A stretch of 22,508 nucleotides of DNA from an uncultured Pseudomonadota bacterium (GCA_903902945.1 CAIUWU010000028.1:1-22508); one strand, 5' to 3'. Shown: positions 7,601-14,878, counted from the stretch's first letter. Made by a program: numbers and translations. Notes: generated from the letters alone by a model not told the origin.

Positions 7601-8492
7601 TCAGCTTATCCGCCAATTGCCGGCTTTCGGAAAGCTCACGATCTAATGCCTTAGCCCATTGATTACTTTCGTTTAATTCATCTTGTAATTTACTTATTAA
7701 TTTATCTTGAGCAACCCGCTCATTATCAACAGATTTTGCCCATTTGGCATATCCTATATATTGATTTATTAAATCTAAATTTGTTGGATAAACAAACGAT
7801 GCATTCAAATGAAATAATTTATTTTCATCATTGCCACATACTGCTAAGAAATAGACTGGCTTATCTAAATCTGCAATACCTGATTCGAGCTGCATTCCAT
7901 CATCGTGCCAAATTTTTAAATCCTTTTGCTCCCGTTTAAATTGTTGAATTATCGAGCCTATAAGCAATCTTTGTCCGTAATAATTAACTGAATTAAACTG
8001 TTTTCTAAGTAGCTCATCAAACTCATTGAAATCAAGTTCTTTGACATGAAACTCATTATGAAAGGCATTTTCTTCAGAATAAACCGGTCGATTAGGTGAT
8101 GAAATTATTAAAATACCATTAGGCCTTAGAACACGTTTAATCTCAGCCAACATTTCATTTTGCTCTGCCAGGTGCTCAATCGTTTCAAACGAAACAACAA
8201 CATCAAAAGATTGATTCTGCAAACTCAAATTGGTGGCATCTCCTTGCAAATAATTCAAATTTAGGCTTCTGTATTCAGAGTTTGCATGTGCTATAGATTC
8301 TGCCGAAATATCAATACCGATAACTGATTTTGCGTGTCCAGATAAAAAATACGACCCATATCCCTCACCACAAGCCAAATCCAGTACATCTTTACCATCA
8401 ACTATATCTTTTACAACCGCGTATCGATGATAGTGTTCAATCCGAATCTGACCTTGTTCAGTTGGAACAAACCTCTCGCCTGTAAATTTCAT
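4623..8492 (-). CDS. Fusion protein: SAM methyltransferase, long coiled coil, GT2 and GT4 glycosyltransferases
   Basis: Single 1289-residue polypeptide with four parts. Residues 1-220 are a class I SAM methyltransferase (VLDLACGEGYG at 36-46, acidic D61, FDVVVSFETIEHL at 96-108). Residues about 250-535 are a coiled coil with Trp every 28 residues. Residues 646-885 are a GT2 glycosyltransferase (VSVIIPIYGQ, Asp682/Asp683, FLNND ending at Asp732, GGFD and EDSDL at 831-835). Residues 910-1270 are a GT4-like glycosyltransferase (VFVGGYQHGPN at 1104, GAGIKGKVGTAMAVGLPVVA at 1183-1202, ATEGM with Glu1208). A SNSWIVTWPLRESRRW segment (538-553) joins coil to GT2. GAGG lies eight bases before the ATG. 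Likely roles are glycan polymerisation plus methylation of a sugar or chain end in the cytoplasm. By analogy with WbdD the coil may set chain length, but no WbdD-like kinase domain is seen. The specificities are unknown. Confidence 0.88.
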   Translation of the reverse strand: MKFTGERFVPTEQGQIRIEHYHRYAVVKDIVDGKDVLDLACGEGYGSYFLSGHAKSVIGIDISAESIAHANSEYRSLNLNYLQGDATNLSLQNQSFDVVVSFETIEHLAEQNEMLAEIKRVLRPNGILIISSPNRPVYSEENAFHNEFHVKELDFNEFDELLRKQFNSVNYYGQRLLIGSIIQQFKREQKDLKIWHDDGMQLESGIADLDKPVYFLAVCGNDENKLFHLNASFVYPTNLDLINQYIGYAKWAKSVDNERVAQDKLISKLQDELNESNQWAKALDRELSESRQLADKLIFSLKERGDWAHGLEKELAECRALITQLQTELAERGEWAQSLDKTLAERSELIQHLQAELMEKTVWAQTLQDELANSSALTITLQTELAERGEWAQSLDKTLAERSELIQHLQAELAEKIDWVETLRDELVANSTLLENLQADIIRRDDLVKKLQEKQEMLEQQNVALDDQNIEQTQTIQNLEKETQQYLQKIEELNQLIVEQNAEIMALTDEVVRRGDWGLSLDKEIEVLRNNLDQIRTSNSWIVTWPLRESRRWITSPINQIKHYTRLGLRLSKRIYQSLPLSYKTKNYHRQLIANNCPNLLLLSGSHESTLPAKMIPVINEGHNDELIDLLSFAERINITSSTEPLVSVIIPIYGQIQYTLRCLESIMNNTPNVEFEVIIVDDCSPDNSFEILKNIRGIKLKQNRINKGFIQTCNYGAKIAKGQYLYFLNNDTQVLPEWMDALVRTFKDFPGTGLAGSKLVYPDGRLQEAGGIIWQDGSAWNFGRLQDPLLPVYNYAREVDYCSGASIMVPQEIFNKLGGFDKHYLPAYCEDSDLALKIRKAGYRVIYQPMSTIIHYEGITSGKDTSTGAKSYQVDNSKKLFSRWKDFLKTYQPNGVDVDSAKDRRATRRVLILEHCTLTPNQDAGSVTVYNLIMLLREMDFQVTFIPEDNFLYMPDYTTDLQRVGVEVLYYPYVKSVQEHVAEYGDRYELVFLFRPVVVERHIDTVKKYCNKAKFLYYTHDLHFIRMTREAQLLGDSSKQHSASEMKVREYAAIQACDATIVVTEQELEVLMPDLPDCNIQVLPLVLSIAGTNKKYQNRRDVVFVGGYQHGPNVDAVHYFVSEIMPILRQRLKDVKFVIVGSNPPEEIRALAAEDIVIKGFVEDLNSLLDEMRVSVAPLRYGAGIKGKVGTAMAVGLPVVASNIATEGMSLTDGENVLCANSPEEFANQIARIYLDDILWNKISKNALDFSENAWGAKSGYRNFSSVLASIDINTSKPKYPLKMYASC
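7261..7349. repeat. 89-bp perfect direct repeat, copy 1
   Basis: This segment recurs without a mismatch at 7429-7517, an offset of 168 bp or 56 codons, which is two 28-residue coiled-coil units. It keeps the reading frame and encodes the LQTELAERGEWAQSL to LIQHLQAEL stretch. Flanking bases are related but diverged, which points to a recent duplication or gene conversion within the rod. It is GC-richer than the surrounding gene. Confidence 0.95.
7429..7517. repeat. 89-bp perfect direct repeat, copy 2
   Basis: Identical to 7261-7349. On the minus strand this copy is translated first (about residues 326-355) and the other later (about 382-411). Recombination between the copies would remove or add 56 residues in frame. 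Confidence 0.95.
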
Positions 8493-8631
8493 TAATAATT
8501 CCTCACAAGAGCATCACATCTTGAACATAAATTAATTATTTTCGCATCAAAATTAAGCATATATTTGGTTTTTATTTTTAATTATTGATATGTTTCTTGA
8601 TGCATAAATATCAATTTTTTAATTATTTACA
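8493..8631. other. AT-rich spacer between wzt and the fusion gene
   Basis: This 139-bp stretch has no open frame of note. Adjacent to the fusion gene it holds a GAGG ribosome-binding site. A 7-bp inverted repeat (TTGATAT at 8585 and ATATCAA at 8608) is present, but the region is so AT-rich that this may be chance. A promoter for the downstream genes could lie here; no convincing -35/-10 pair was found. Confidence 0.5.
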
Positions 8632-9984
8632 TCAATCATCAATCGAAATTGTAATTTTCCTCATAGGCAACCCTATTAAACCTAAACATGCAGAGCTAGC
8701 ATGCACCTTAACGATCAAAGCATCATGTATCCATTGATGCTGAATATGCTCTTTTTGTGTTCCTTCCGCTATAGCCGGCGAAATACTGTAATCCCCAGTA
8801 GGAAGCACTGGTAATCGAAACTCGAAGTTGGCTACAAGTTTTGATCCAGCCTCCGCAATTAACTCTTCGTTTTCATAAGTTATAAATGTATTATCACAAA
8901 ATAAAACTTGCCCCAAACGATCTTTAAACTGAAATCCTATTATCGGCCTTATTATTCTTTTGTATGCCTTACATACAATTTGCAAAATAATATTTTCACC
9001 GCCTACAACCCAAGACAAAGGCATTCCGCCTTCATCGAATATATTAACTGATATGATGTCTGCCTGACCCGTGCCAAAACTTTCTTGCTGACTATTAAAT
9101 TTAAATATTTCAATATCATTGCGCAAGGTTGACGAATTGAACAATGCTTGCCTCATATCAATATAGTCATCTTTTATGACTGACACACCTTCTTCTATAT
9201 CATGGACTTCATCATCAAATACTTGTTGTTTTGATTGATTCAATTTCCCAAGATATTCTCTGATTACTTTTTTAGGCGTATCTTTTCTAACTATTTTCCC
9301 ATGATCCAACAATATGGCCTTATTACACAGATTTACTACAGCCCCTGTATCATGACTTACAAATAAAACAGTACCTTTTTCCATAAAGTCACGCAAAAAT
9401 CTCATGCATTTTTGCGTGAAAAATGCGTCCCCTACAGACAATGCCTCATCTATTATTAATATATCGGCATCAACATGAGCAATTACTGAAAATGCCAACC
9501 TAACCATCATACCGCTGGAATAGGTTTTAACTGGCTGATCAATAAAATCACCAATATCAGCAAAATCGACTATTTTGCTAAATCTTGCATCTATTTCATC
9601 ATTTCTCAATCCCAATATACTGGCGTTCATATATACGTTCTCACGACCTGTGAAATCAGGATTAAAGCCCGAGCCTAACTCAAGCAATGCCGCAATACGC
9701 CCATTAGTAGCAACTTCTCCGGAAGTTGGATTGAGAGTTCCACAAATTATCTGTAGCAACGTCGACTTACCGCTGCCATTTTTACCTACAATACCAACAG
9801 TTTCACCCCGTTTAATATCGAACGATATATCCTGAAGTGACCAGAACTCTCTAAAGTAATCCTTTTTTACGCCGATTAACCTCTGAAATCTAGGCAATAT
9901 AAACTGTTTTAACCTATCTCTTGGACTGTCATATATACAGTAACATTTACTTATATTCCTTACACTTATGGCAACACTTTCCAT
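8632..9984 (-). CDS. wzt: O-polysaccharide ABC exporter ATPase with C-terminal glycan-binding domain
   Basis: Predicted ATPase subunit (450 residues) of the Wzm/Wzt exporter that moves lipid-linked glycan across the inner membrane. The ABC domain covers 1-240: Walker A GKNGSGKST (67-75), signature YSSGM (155-159), Walker B ILIIDE (175-180) and switch His211. A linker (245-300) leads to a beta-rich C-terminal domain (about 300-445, from DIISVNIFDEGGMPL on) typical of Wzt_C. In E. coli O8/O9a this domain binds the modified non-reducing end of the chain. That makes this a reader of chain termination, matching the methyltransferase domain of the next gene. It follows wzm after 94 bp. Confidence 0.92.
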   Translation of the reverse strand: MESVAISVRNISKCYCIYDSPRDRLKQFILPRFQRLIGVKKDYFREFWSLQDISFDIKRGETVGIVGKNGSGKSTLLQIICGTLNPTSGEVATNGRIAALLELGSGFNPDFTGRENVYMNASILGLRNDEIDARFSKIVDFADIGDFIDQPVKTYSSGMMVRLAFSVIAHVDADILIIDEALSVGDAFFTQKCMRFLRDFMEKGTVLFVSHDTGAVVNLCNKAILLDHGKIVRKDTPKKVIREYLGKLNQSKQQVFDDEVHDIEEGVSVIKDDYIDMRQALFNSSTLRNDIEIFKFNSQQESFGTGQADIISVNIFDEGGMPLSWVVGGENIILQIVCKAYKRIIRPIIGFQFKDRLGQVLFCDNTFITYENEELIAEAGSKLVANFEFRLPVLPTGDYSISPAIAEGTQKEHIQHQWIHDALIVKVHASSACLGLIGLPMRKITISIDD

Positions 9985-10078
9985 AATTTTCTACAATCAA
10001 CTCAATATATAACTATTAAAATAATCCAAAACAGCCAGAAGACTATTTTTTATAAACCCTATGAATCTTGATTTTTTA

Positions 10079-10921
10079 CTATAGAACATCGGCAAAGCCT
10101 TTTCGGGTTTTCTGAAACCAAACATAACCTGACCACGCTATAAAAAGCGAAATACTAAAATACACAAAAAGCCCATACCAGTCAGGCATATGACCCCAAA
10201 CTAAAACTTCTCGTGACTGTTCAATAATAAATGTCAACGGGTTCAGCATTAACCACTCCCTGTACTCTGCTGGCAAAGATGTTACCGGATAAAAAACTGG
10301 AGCAAGAAACATTAATACAGTTGTAAATATTCCAATTGTTTGCCCCACGTCTCTCAAATAGACGCCTAAAGAAGTGAGAATCCAGGCAAAACCTAGTGTT
10401 AGAACTATCAAAGGCAATATTACGACTGGCAAAAACACACTTGTCCAATATAAATATCCGTTTGAAAACAAAAACGCACCCATTAATACAAAAAAACTAA
10501 CTGCGCCATGAAACAATGATGAACCCATCGAAATAACTGGCAATATTTCTAGAGGAAACACCACTTTCTTGACATAATTAATATTTGAAACTATCAATAT
10601 TGGCGCTTTATTTAAAACCTCAGCAAATATTCCATGCACAATCATCCCGACAAACAATACTACTGCAAACTGAGTTTGAGTCTCTTCCTGTGTTACGCCC
10701 CAACGCGATTTAAAAATAACAGAGAAAACAAATGTATATACGAGCAACATAAATACTGGATTAAAGAATGACCAAGCCAACCCCATAAAAGAACCCTTAT
10801 AACGCCCAACCACATCCCTTTTAATCATTTGTAAAATTAGTTGGCGATTTCTCAGTATGCTTTTAATTAATGCCACCAGCGAAGTTGGCTGAGCTAGATG
10901 CGGATTTACAAAACTATTCAT
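10079..10921 (-). CDS. wzm: O-polysaccharide ABC exporter permease
   Basis: Predicted ABC-2 type permease (280 residues) that forms the inner-membrane channel with Wzt. RNRQLILQMIKRDVVGRYKGSFMG at the N-terminus is the usual cytoplasmic amphipathic region, quoted here only to mark residues 24-47. It is followed by WSFFNPVFMLLVYTFVFSVIF and about six hydrophobic segments. PLTFIIEQSREVLVWG near residue 230 is a common Wzm/TagG feature. The start codon is five bases after the rfbC stop, with no clear Shine-Dalgarno, which suggests coupling to rfbC translation. The sequence is already AT-rich, unlike rfbA upstream. Confidence 0.92.
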   Translation of the reverse strand: MNSFVNPHLAQPTSLVALIKSILRNRQLILQMIKRDVVGRYKGSFMGLAWSFFNPVFMLLVYTFVFSVIFKSRWGVTQEETQTQFAVVLFVGMIVHGIFAEVLNKAPILIVSNINYVKKVVFPLEILPVISMGSSLFHGAVSFFVLMGAFLFSNGYLYWTSVFLPVVILPLIVLTLGFAWILTSLGVYLRDVGQTIGIFTTVLMFLAPVFYPVTSLPAEYREWLMLNPLTFIIEQSREVLVWGHMPDWYGLFVYFSISLFIAWSGYVWFQKTRKGFADVL

Positions 10922-10926
10922 CGTGA

Positions 10927-11469
10927 TTAGAAATCATTAAATTGATCAGCAGCCATATCCTTGCTGGCCAAAATTGGTTTTAATCCATCAAGATCTGGCC
11001 ATTTAATTTTAAGCACTGCATCGTTCCAAACGATGGACCTCTCATGCTCTGGCGACCAGAAATCAGTGGTTTTATACAAAAACTCTGCTGTCTCGGAGAG
11101 GGTTAAAAACCCATGGGCAAAGCCTGGAGGTATCCATAATTGTTTTTTGTTTTCCGCCGAAAGAATCTCTGCCACCCATTGCCCATAGGTTGACGAGCCT
11201 TTTCGAATATCCACCGCCACATCAAACACTTCACCTTGCACGACCCGCACCAGTTTGCCTTGTGCCTTGGGCGGCAGTTGATAATGCAGGCCGCGCAAGA
11301 CGCCTTTTTGTGATTTGGAATGATTGTCTTGCACGAAGTGCACGGCATGGCCCAGCGCGGCTTCGAACTGTTGCTGATTGAAGCTTTCAAAAAAGAAGCC
11401 GCGCTCGTCACCGAATACGCGGGGTTCGATTAAAAGCACATCGGCGATTGCTAACGGAGTGGCTTTCAT
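10927..11469 (-). CDS. rfbC: dTDP-4-dehydrorhamnose 3,5-epimerase
   Basis: Predicted cupin-fold epimerase (180 residues) acting on dTDP-4-keto-6-deoxyglucose. DERGFFFESF (21-30), QDNHSKSQKGVLRGLHYQ (47-64, with catalytic His62), VRVVQGEVFDVAVDIR and PPGFAHGFLTLSE are the family marks. The ATG overlaps the rfbA stop as TAATG, and AGGACAGG lies seven bases upstream. Base composition drops towards AT at its 3' end, so the composition border falls in or just after this gene. Its product would be reduced by RfbD for rhamnose, but rfbD is not in the window. Confidence 0.95.
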   Translation of the reverse strand: MKATPLAIADVLLIEPRVFGDERGFFFESFNQQQFEAALGHAVHFVQDNHSKSQKGVLRGLHYQLPPKAQGKLVRVVQGEVFDVAVDIRKGSSTYGQWVAEILSAENKKQLWIPPGFAHGFLTLSETAEFLYKTTDFWSPEHERSIVWNDAVLKIKWPDLDGLKPILASKDMAADQFNDF

Positions 11470-12362
11470 TAATAAACCTGTCCTTTGAGAATTCGCAGTA
11501 AATATTGCCCATAGCCATTTTTAGCTAAAGGACTTGCCAGTTTTGCCACCTGTTCGCTGTCGATCCAGCCGCTACGCCAGGCAATTTCTTCCGGGCAGCA
11601 GACTTTTAAGCCCTGCCGGTTTTCGATGGTTTCGATAAAGTTGCTGGCTTCGATCAAGCTTTCGTGGGTGCCGGTATCCAGCCAGGCGTAGCCACGCCCC
11701 ATGATTTCGACATTTAGCTGCTGTTGTTCCAGATAGAGACGGTTGATGTCGGTGATTTCCAGCTCGCCGCGCGGCGATGGTTGCAGTTCGGCAGCCATGT
11801 CGATCACTTGCTGGTCGTAAAAATACAGGCCGGTAACGGCATAATTGCTTTTGGGTTGCGCCGGTTTTTCTTCCAGCGAAGTTGCTTTGCCGCTGGCGTC
11901 AAAGCTGACCACGCCATAGCGTTCCGGGTCGTGGACATGGTAGGCAAATACGGTAGCGCCCTGGGTTTGATTGGCGGCATTGTTCAACTGCGGCGGCAGG
12001 TTGTGACCATAAAAAATATTGTCGCCGAGGATCAGGGTGCTGGGATGGTTGCCGACAAACGATTTACCAATGATAAACGCCTGCGCCAGACCGTCCGGGC
12101 TGGGTTGTACCGCATACTGCAGATTAATGCCCCAATCGCTGCCATCGCCCAGCAGGTGCTGAAACAGCGGTGTGTCTTGTGGCGTGGAAATGATCAGAAT
12201 GTCACGAATCCCGGCCAGCATCAGGGTGCTGAGCGGGTAGTAAATCATCGGTTTGTCATAAATCGGCAGTAACTGTTTGGAAACGGCTTTGGTCACCGGA
12301 TATAACCGGGTGCCGGAGCCGCCGGCGAGAATGATGCCTTTACGGGATAATCCGTTATTCAC
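11469..12362 (-). CDS. rfbA: Glucose-1-phosphate thymidylyltransferase
   Basis: Predicted enzyme (297 residues) making dTDP-glucose from dTTP and glucose 1-phosphate. RKGIILAGGSGTRLYPVT (7-24), KQLLPIYDKPMIYYPLS (29-45), LGDNIFYGH (112-120) and EEKPAQPKSNYAVTGLYFYD are characteristic. The start is GTG at 12362, supported by GAGG five bases upstream and by a length like that of known RfbA proteins. It begins 40 bp after the stop of the AlbA_2 gene and ends overlapping rfbC. Confidence 0.95.
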   Translation of the reverse strand: MNNGLSRKGIILAGGSGTRLYPVTKAVSKQLLPIYDKPMIYYPLSTLMLAGIRDILIISTPQDTPLFQHLLGDGSDWGINLQYAVQPSPDGLAQAFIIGKSFVGNHPSTLILGDNIFYGHNLPPQLNNAANQTQGATVFAYHVHDPERYGVVSFDASGKATSLEEKPAQPKSNYAVTGLYFYDQQVIDMAAELQPSPRGELEITDINRLYLEQQQLNVEIMGRGYAWLDTGTHESLIEASNFIETIENRQGLKVCCPEEIAWRSGWIDSEQVAKLASPLAKNGYGQYLLRILKGQVY

Positions 12363-12402
12363 TAGTGCCTCGCGTTTGATGGTGCAATGTTATCGATATC
12401 CA

Positions 12403-13761
12403 TCACTGTTTAGGTTTGGTTGTTAGCAGGAAGAAGCCGCCGGTCTTGGCTGCGCCACGAAATTCAATTAATTCGGCGTCTTTCAGGCGTTTTAACCAAC
12501 GCTCTAAGGTTCGTCTGGGTTTTTGTGTGAGCTGTTCGAGTTGCGCTGTATTAAGACCTGGCTGTTGTTGTAATAGGTTTAACAAGCTTTCCGGCGAATT
12601 TACACCGCCAGTTACACCGCCAGTTACACCGCCAGTTACACCGCCAGTTTGGCGAAATGTAACCATCACCCCGCCAAATTTTTCTTCAATACTGAATTTA
12701 AGATCAGGATAGTCCTGCAACGCCTTACGAATGCGGATAAAGCCGCTACCATATTTTTCGATCGCATTCACCAGGTAGAAACCTTCGGCGATCAATTTAT
12801 TTCGTAAGCTGGAGCGGTAATTATCAGCACTTATATCTGCAACGGTGAGACCGCCATAAAAGCCGCCGGGACTAAAAATACTGATTTGATCATCAAAAAT
12901 TTTAATTTGAATATCCGAGCCATCACGGTAATCGCGATGGACGATTGCGTTTAGCAATGCTTCACGGATAGCGGCCAATGGATAGGCAAAGCGTTCTTTA
13001 CGCTGAACGCTGCCATCAAACTGAAACGCGACACTGATATGCGAAACGATGAATTTCATGGCCTGTTCGATCAACTCAAACAGAGTGTCGGTTAGTTGCC
13101 GGTCATCAATGATCATTTCGGGGGTTTTGAAACGACCGATATGAATATGATGTCTGACAGGTTGCTCGGCAAACAACAGCATGGCGGCCCATGTTGGCCG
13201 ACCTTCTTTGATATAACTAAGTTTTTCCAGTGTTTGTAGCGGAGTGGTGGTTTCTAATGCAAAACGGCCACTGGCGTTCACTTGCTGAATGAAGCGTTCG
13301 ATTTTTTCAATTGAAAGTTGCTCAACGCCGATACTGGCAGGATAAGCATCCCAGGAAATTTGTAAGGACTGCAGATATAAATCGGATATCTGGCCTGCCG
13401 CCAACGCCTGATTTGTACTGGCAACCCTTTGGTAGTAACGGCCTTTGGTACTGACCGGTTTTACCGGAAATTCCGGTATGTCGATAGCGACAATAGTTTT
13501 GCCATCTACCTGATAGGTCTTCAAGTCGGGAATAATCGACGGACTAGTACTTGATTTGATTTGCACCAACCATTGATTCAGAGTTTCTTTACCTAATGTA
13601 ACGCCTTGTGCCAAACCTGCATCTGTGATGCCGACAAGCACAGTACCTCCCTGTGTGTTTGCGAATGCAACCAATGTTTCGATGCAGGCTTTATCAAACG
13701 AGGATTTGAACTCCAGCGTTTGTGATTCTCCAGCCATGACTCGACTCATTAATTGGCACAT
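12403..13761 (-). CDS. AlbA_2/Schlafen-type ATP-binding putative regulator
   Basis: Predicted 452-residue cytoplasmic protein. The N-terminal AlbA_2 (Schlafen-like) domain includes GESQTLEFKSSF and FANTQGGTVLVGITD (about 11-48). The middle has a GHKL/HATPase-like domain with EALLNAIVHRDYRDG (267-281) and EKYGSGFIRIRKAL. Four TGGV units form a linker (372-387). A winged-helix-like end (LNTAQLEQLTQKPRRTLERW) follows. Such proteins are usually annotated as transcriptional regulators or helicase-related; the function here is unknown. I start at ATG 13761, two bases after the rfbB stop; ATGs at 13749 and 13737 are alternatives. An in-frame extension to 13854 would lie inside rfbB. It sits where rfbD often occurs. 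Confidence 0.82.
   Translation of the reverse strand: MCQLMSRVMAGESQTLEFKSSFDKACIETLVAFANTQGGTVLVGITDAGLAQGVTLGKETLNQWLVQIKSSTSPSIIPDLKTYQVDGKTIVAIDIPEFPVKPVSTKGRYYQRVASTNQALAAGQISDLYLQSLQISWDAYPASIGVEQLSIEKIERFIQQVNASGRFALETTTPLQTLEKLSYIKEGRPTWAAMLLFAEQPVRHHIHIGRFKTPEMIIDDRQLTDTLFELIEQAMKFIVSHISVAFQFDGSVQRKERFAYPLAAIREALLNAIVHRDYRDGSDIQIKIFDDQISIFSPGGFYGGLTVADISADNYRSSLRNKLIAEGFYLVNAIEKYGSGFIRIRKALQDYPDLKFSIEEKFGGVMVTFRQTGGVTGGVTGGVTGGVNSPESLLNLLQQQPGLNTAQLEQLTQKPRRTLERWLKRLKDAELIEFRGAAKTGGFFLLTTKPKQ
12601..12648. repeat. Four perfect 12-bp tandem repeats (TGGV linker)
   Basis: Four copies of TACACCGCCAGT in a row encode TGGV units on the minus strand. The unit is a multiple of three, so gain or loss by slippage would change linker length between the ATPase-like and winged-helix parts without breaking the frame. 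Confidence 0.95.
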
Positions 13762-13763
13762 TT

Positions 13764-14831
13764 TCAGATCCGTCCGCTGTAATTTTTGGCCATCCAGCTT
13801 TGATAATCGCCGGATAAGACATTGCCGACCCAGTCCTGATGATCCAGATACCACTGCACGGTTTTGCGAATCCCGCTTTCAAAGGTTTCGGCAGGCTTCC
13901 AGCCTAGCTCACGTTCCAGTTTGCCGGCATCGATGGCGTAGCGGCGATCATGGCCGGGGCGGTCGGTGACGTAGCTAATCTGGCTGGCGTACGGTAAACC
14001 GTCCGCGCGCGGTTTTAATTGATCCAGAATCGCGCATAAGGTATGCACCACATCGAGATTGGCCTTTTCGTTCCAGCCGCCGACGTTATAAACCTCGCCG
14101 ATCTTTCCCGCAGCCAGTACCCGACGGATGGCACTGCAATGGTCTTTGACATACAGCCAGTCGCGGATTTGCTGACCATCGCCATAAATCGGCAACGGCT
14201 TGCCAGCCAGCGCATTCTGAATGCAGAGCGGAATCAGTTTTTCCGGGAAGTGATACGGGCCGTAGTTGTTGGAGCAGTTGGTGGTCAGTACTGGCAGGCC
14301 GTAAGTATGGTGATAGGCGCGGACCAGATGATCACTGGCAGCCTTACTGGCCGAATACGGGCTGTTGGGCTGGTATTGATTGGTTTCGGCAAACGGCGGA
14401 TCGGTTTGCTCCAGTGAGCCGTAGACTTCATCGGTCGAAACATGCAAAAAACGAAATTCGGCCTTGGCATCGCTTGGCAGCGCATTCCAGTAGTGCCGCA
14501 CCGCTTCCAGCAGACGGAAACTGCCGACGATGTTGGTCTGGATAAAGTCTTCCGGGCCATGAATCGAACGGTCGACATGCGATTCGGCGGCAAAATTCAC
14601 CACGGCGCGAATCTGATGCTGTTGCAGCAGTTGTGATACTTGCTCGTAATCGCCGATGTCGCCTTGCACAAACCGATGTCGGCTATCGTCGGCAATGCTG
14701 GCCAGATTTTGCAGATTGCCGGCGTAAGTGAGTTTATCCAGATTCACTACCGGTTCGGCTGACTCAGCCAGCCAGTCGAGAACAAAGTTACTGCCAATAA
14801 ATCCGGCGCCGCCGGTGACGAGGATGGTCAT
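13764..14831 (-). CDS. rfbB: dTDP-glucose 4,6-dehydratase
   Basis: Predicted extended SDR enzyme (355 residues) converting dTDP-glucose to dTDP-4-keto-6-deoxyglucose. ILVTGGAGFIGSNFVLDW (3-20) binds NAD. STDEVYGSL (132-140) carries the Asp/Glu catalytic pair. Y159-S-A-S-K163 is the SDR Tyr-x-x-x-Lys motif. NCSNNYGPYHFPEKLIPL is the substrate loop. It is the first gene of the rfbB-AlbA_2-rfbA-rfbC-wzm run. The ATG at 14831 has no strong Shine-Dalgarno. GC content is clearly higher than in wzm and beyond. Confidence 0.96.
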   Translation of the reverse strand: MTILVTGGAGFIGSNFVLDWLAESAEPVVNLDKLTYAGNLQNLASIADDSRHRFVQGDIGDYEQVSQLLQQHQIRAVVNFAAESHVDRSIHGPEDFIQTNIVGSFRLLEAVRHYWNALPSDAKAEFRFLHVSTDEVYGSLEQTDPPFAETNQYQPNSPYSASKAASDHLVRAYHHTYGLPVLTTNCSNNYGPYHFPEKLIPLCIQNALAGKPLPIYGDGQQIRDWLYVKDHCSAIRRVLAAGKIGEVYNVGGWNEKANLDVVHTLCAILDQLKPRADGLPYASQISYVTDRPGHDRRYAIDAGKLERELGWKPAETFESGIRKTVQWYLDHQDWVGNVLSGDYQSWMAKNYSGRI

Positions 14832-14849
14832 CGTAGTGTCTAGGTATTA

Positions 14850-14878
14850 AGTTAACGGTGATTGGGTCGATTTTACAA
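14850..14878 (-). promoter_or_regulatory. Possible sigma70 promoter before rfbB
   Basis: On the minus strand TTGTAA (14878-14873) is separated by 17 bases from TTAACT (14855-14850), which would start transcription about 12 bases before rfbB. Both boxes match the consensus only partly, so this is a weak call. Confidence 0.3.

Larger units (their letters stand above)
7155..7742 (-). repeat. 28-residue Trp-phased coiled-coil repeats inside the fusion protein
   Basis: Residues 251-446 form seven units of exactly 28 residues, each opening with Trp (W251, W279, W307, W335, W363, W391, W419). The core pattern is W-A-x-x-L-x-x-E-L followed by a second L-x-x-L-Q-x-E-L half. Twenty-eight residues equal four heptads, so a left-handed coiled coil keeps its register across units. 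An eighth degenerate unit has Leu447 at the same place, and W517 (GDWGLSLDKE) is again heptad-compatible. This is read directly from the translation; the rod-like structure is inference. Confidence 0.85.

Noticed and set aside
8585..8620. 7-bp inverted repeat followed by T6 as a plus-strand terminator
   Set aside because: The stem is only A/T plus one G-C pair, and no plus-strand gene precedes it.
12601..12648. Short direct repeats as a CRISPR-like array
   Set aside because: The units are contiguous without spacers and encode a TGGV linker in frame.
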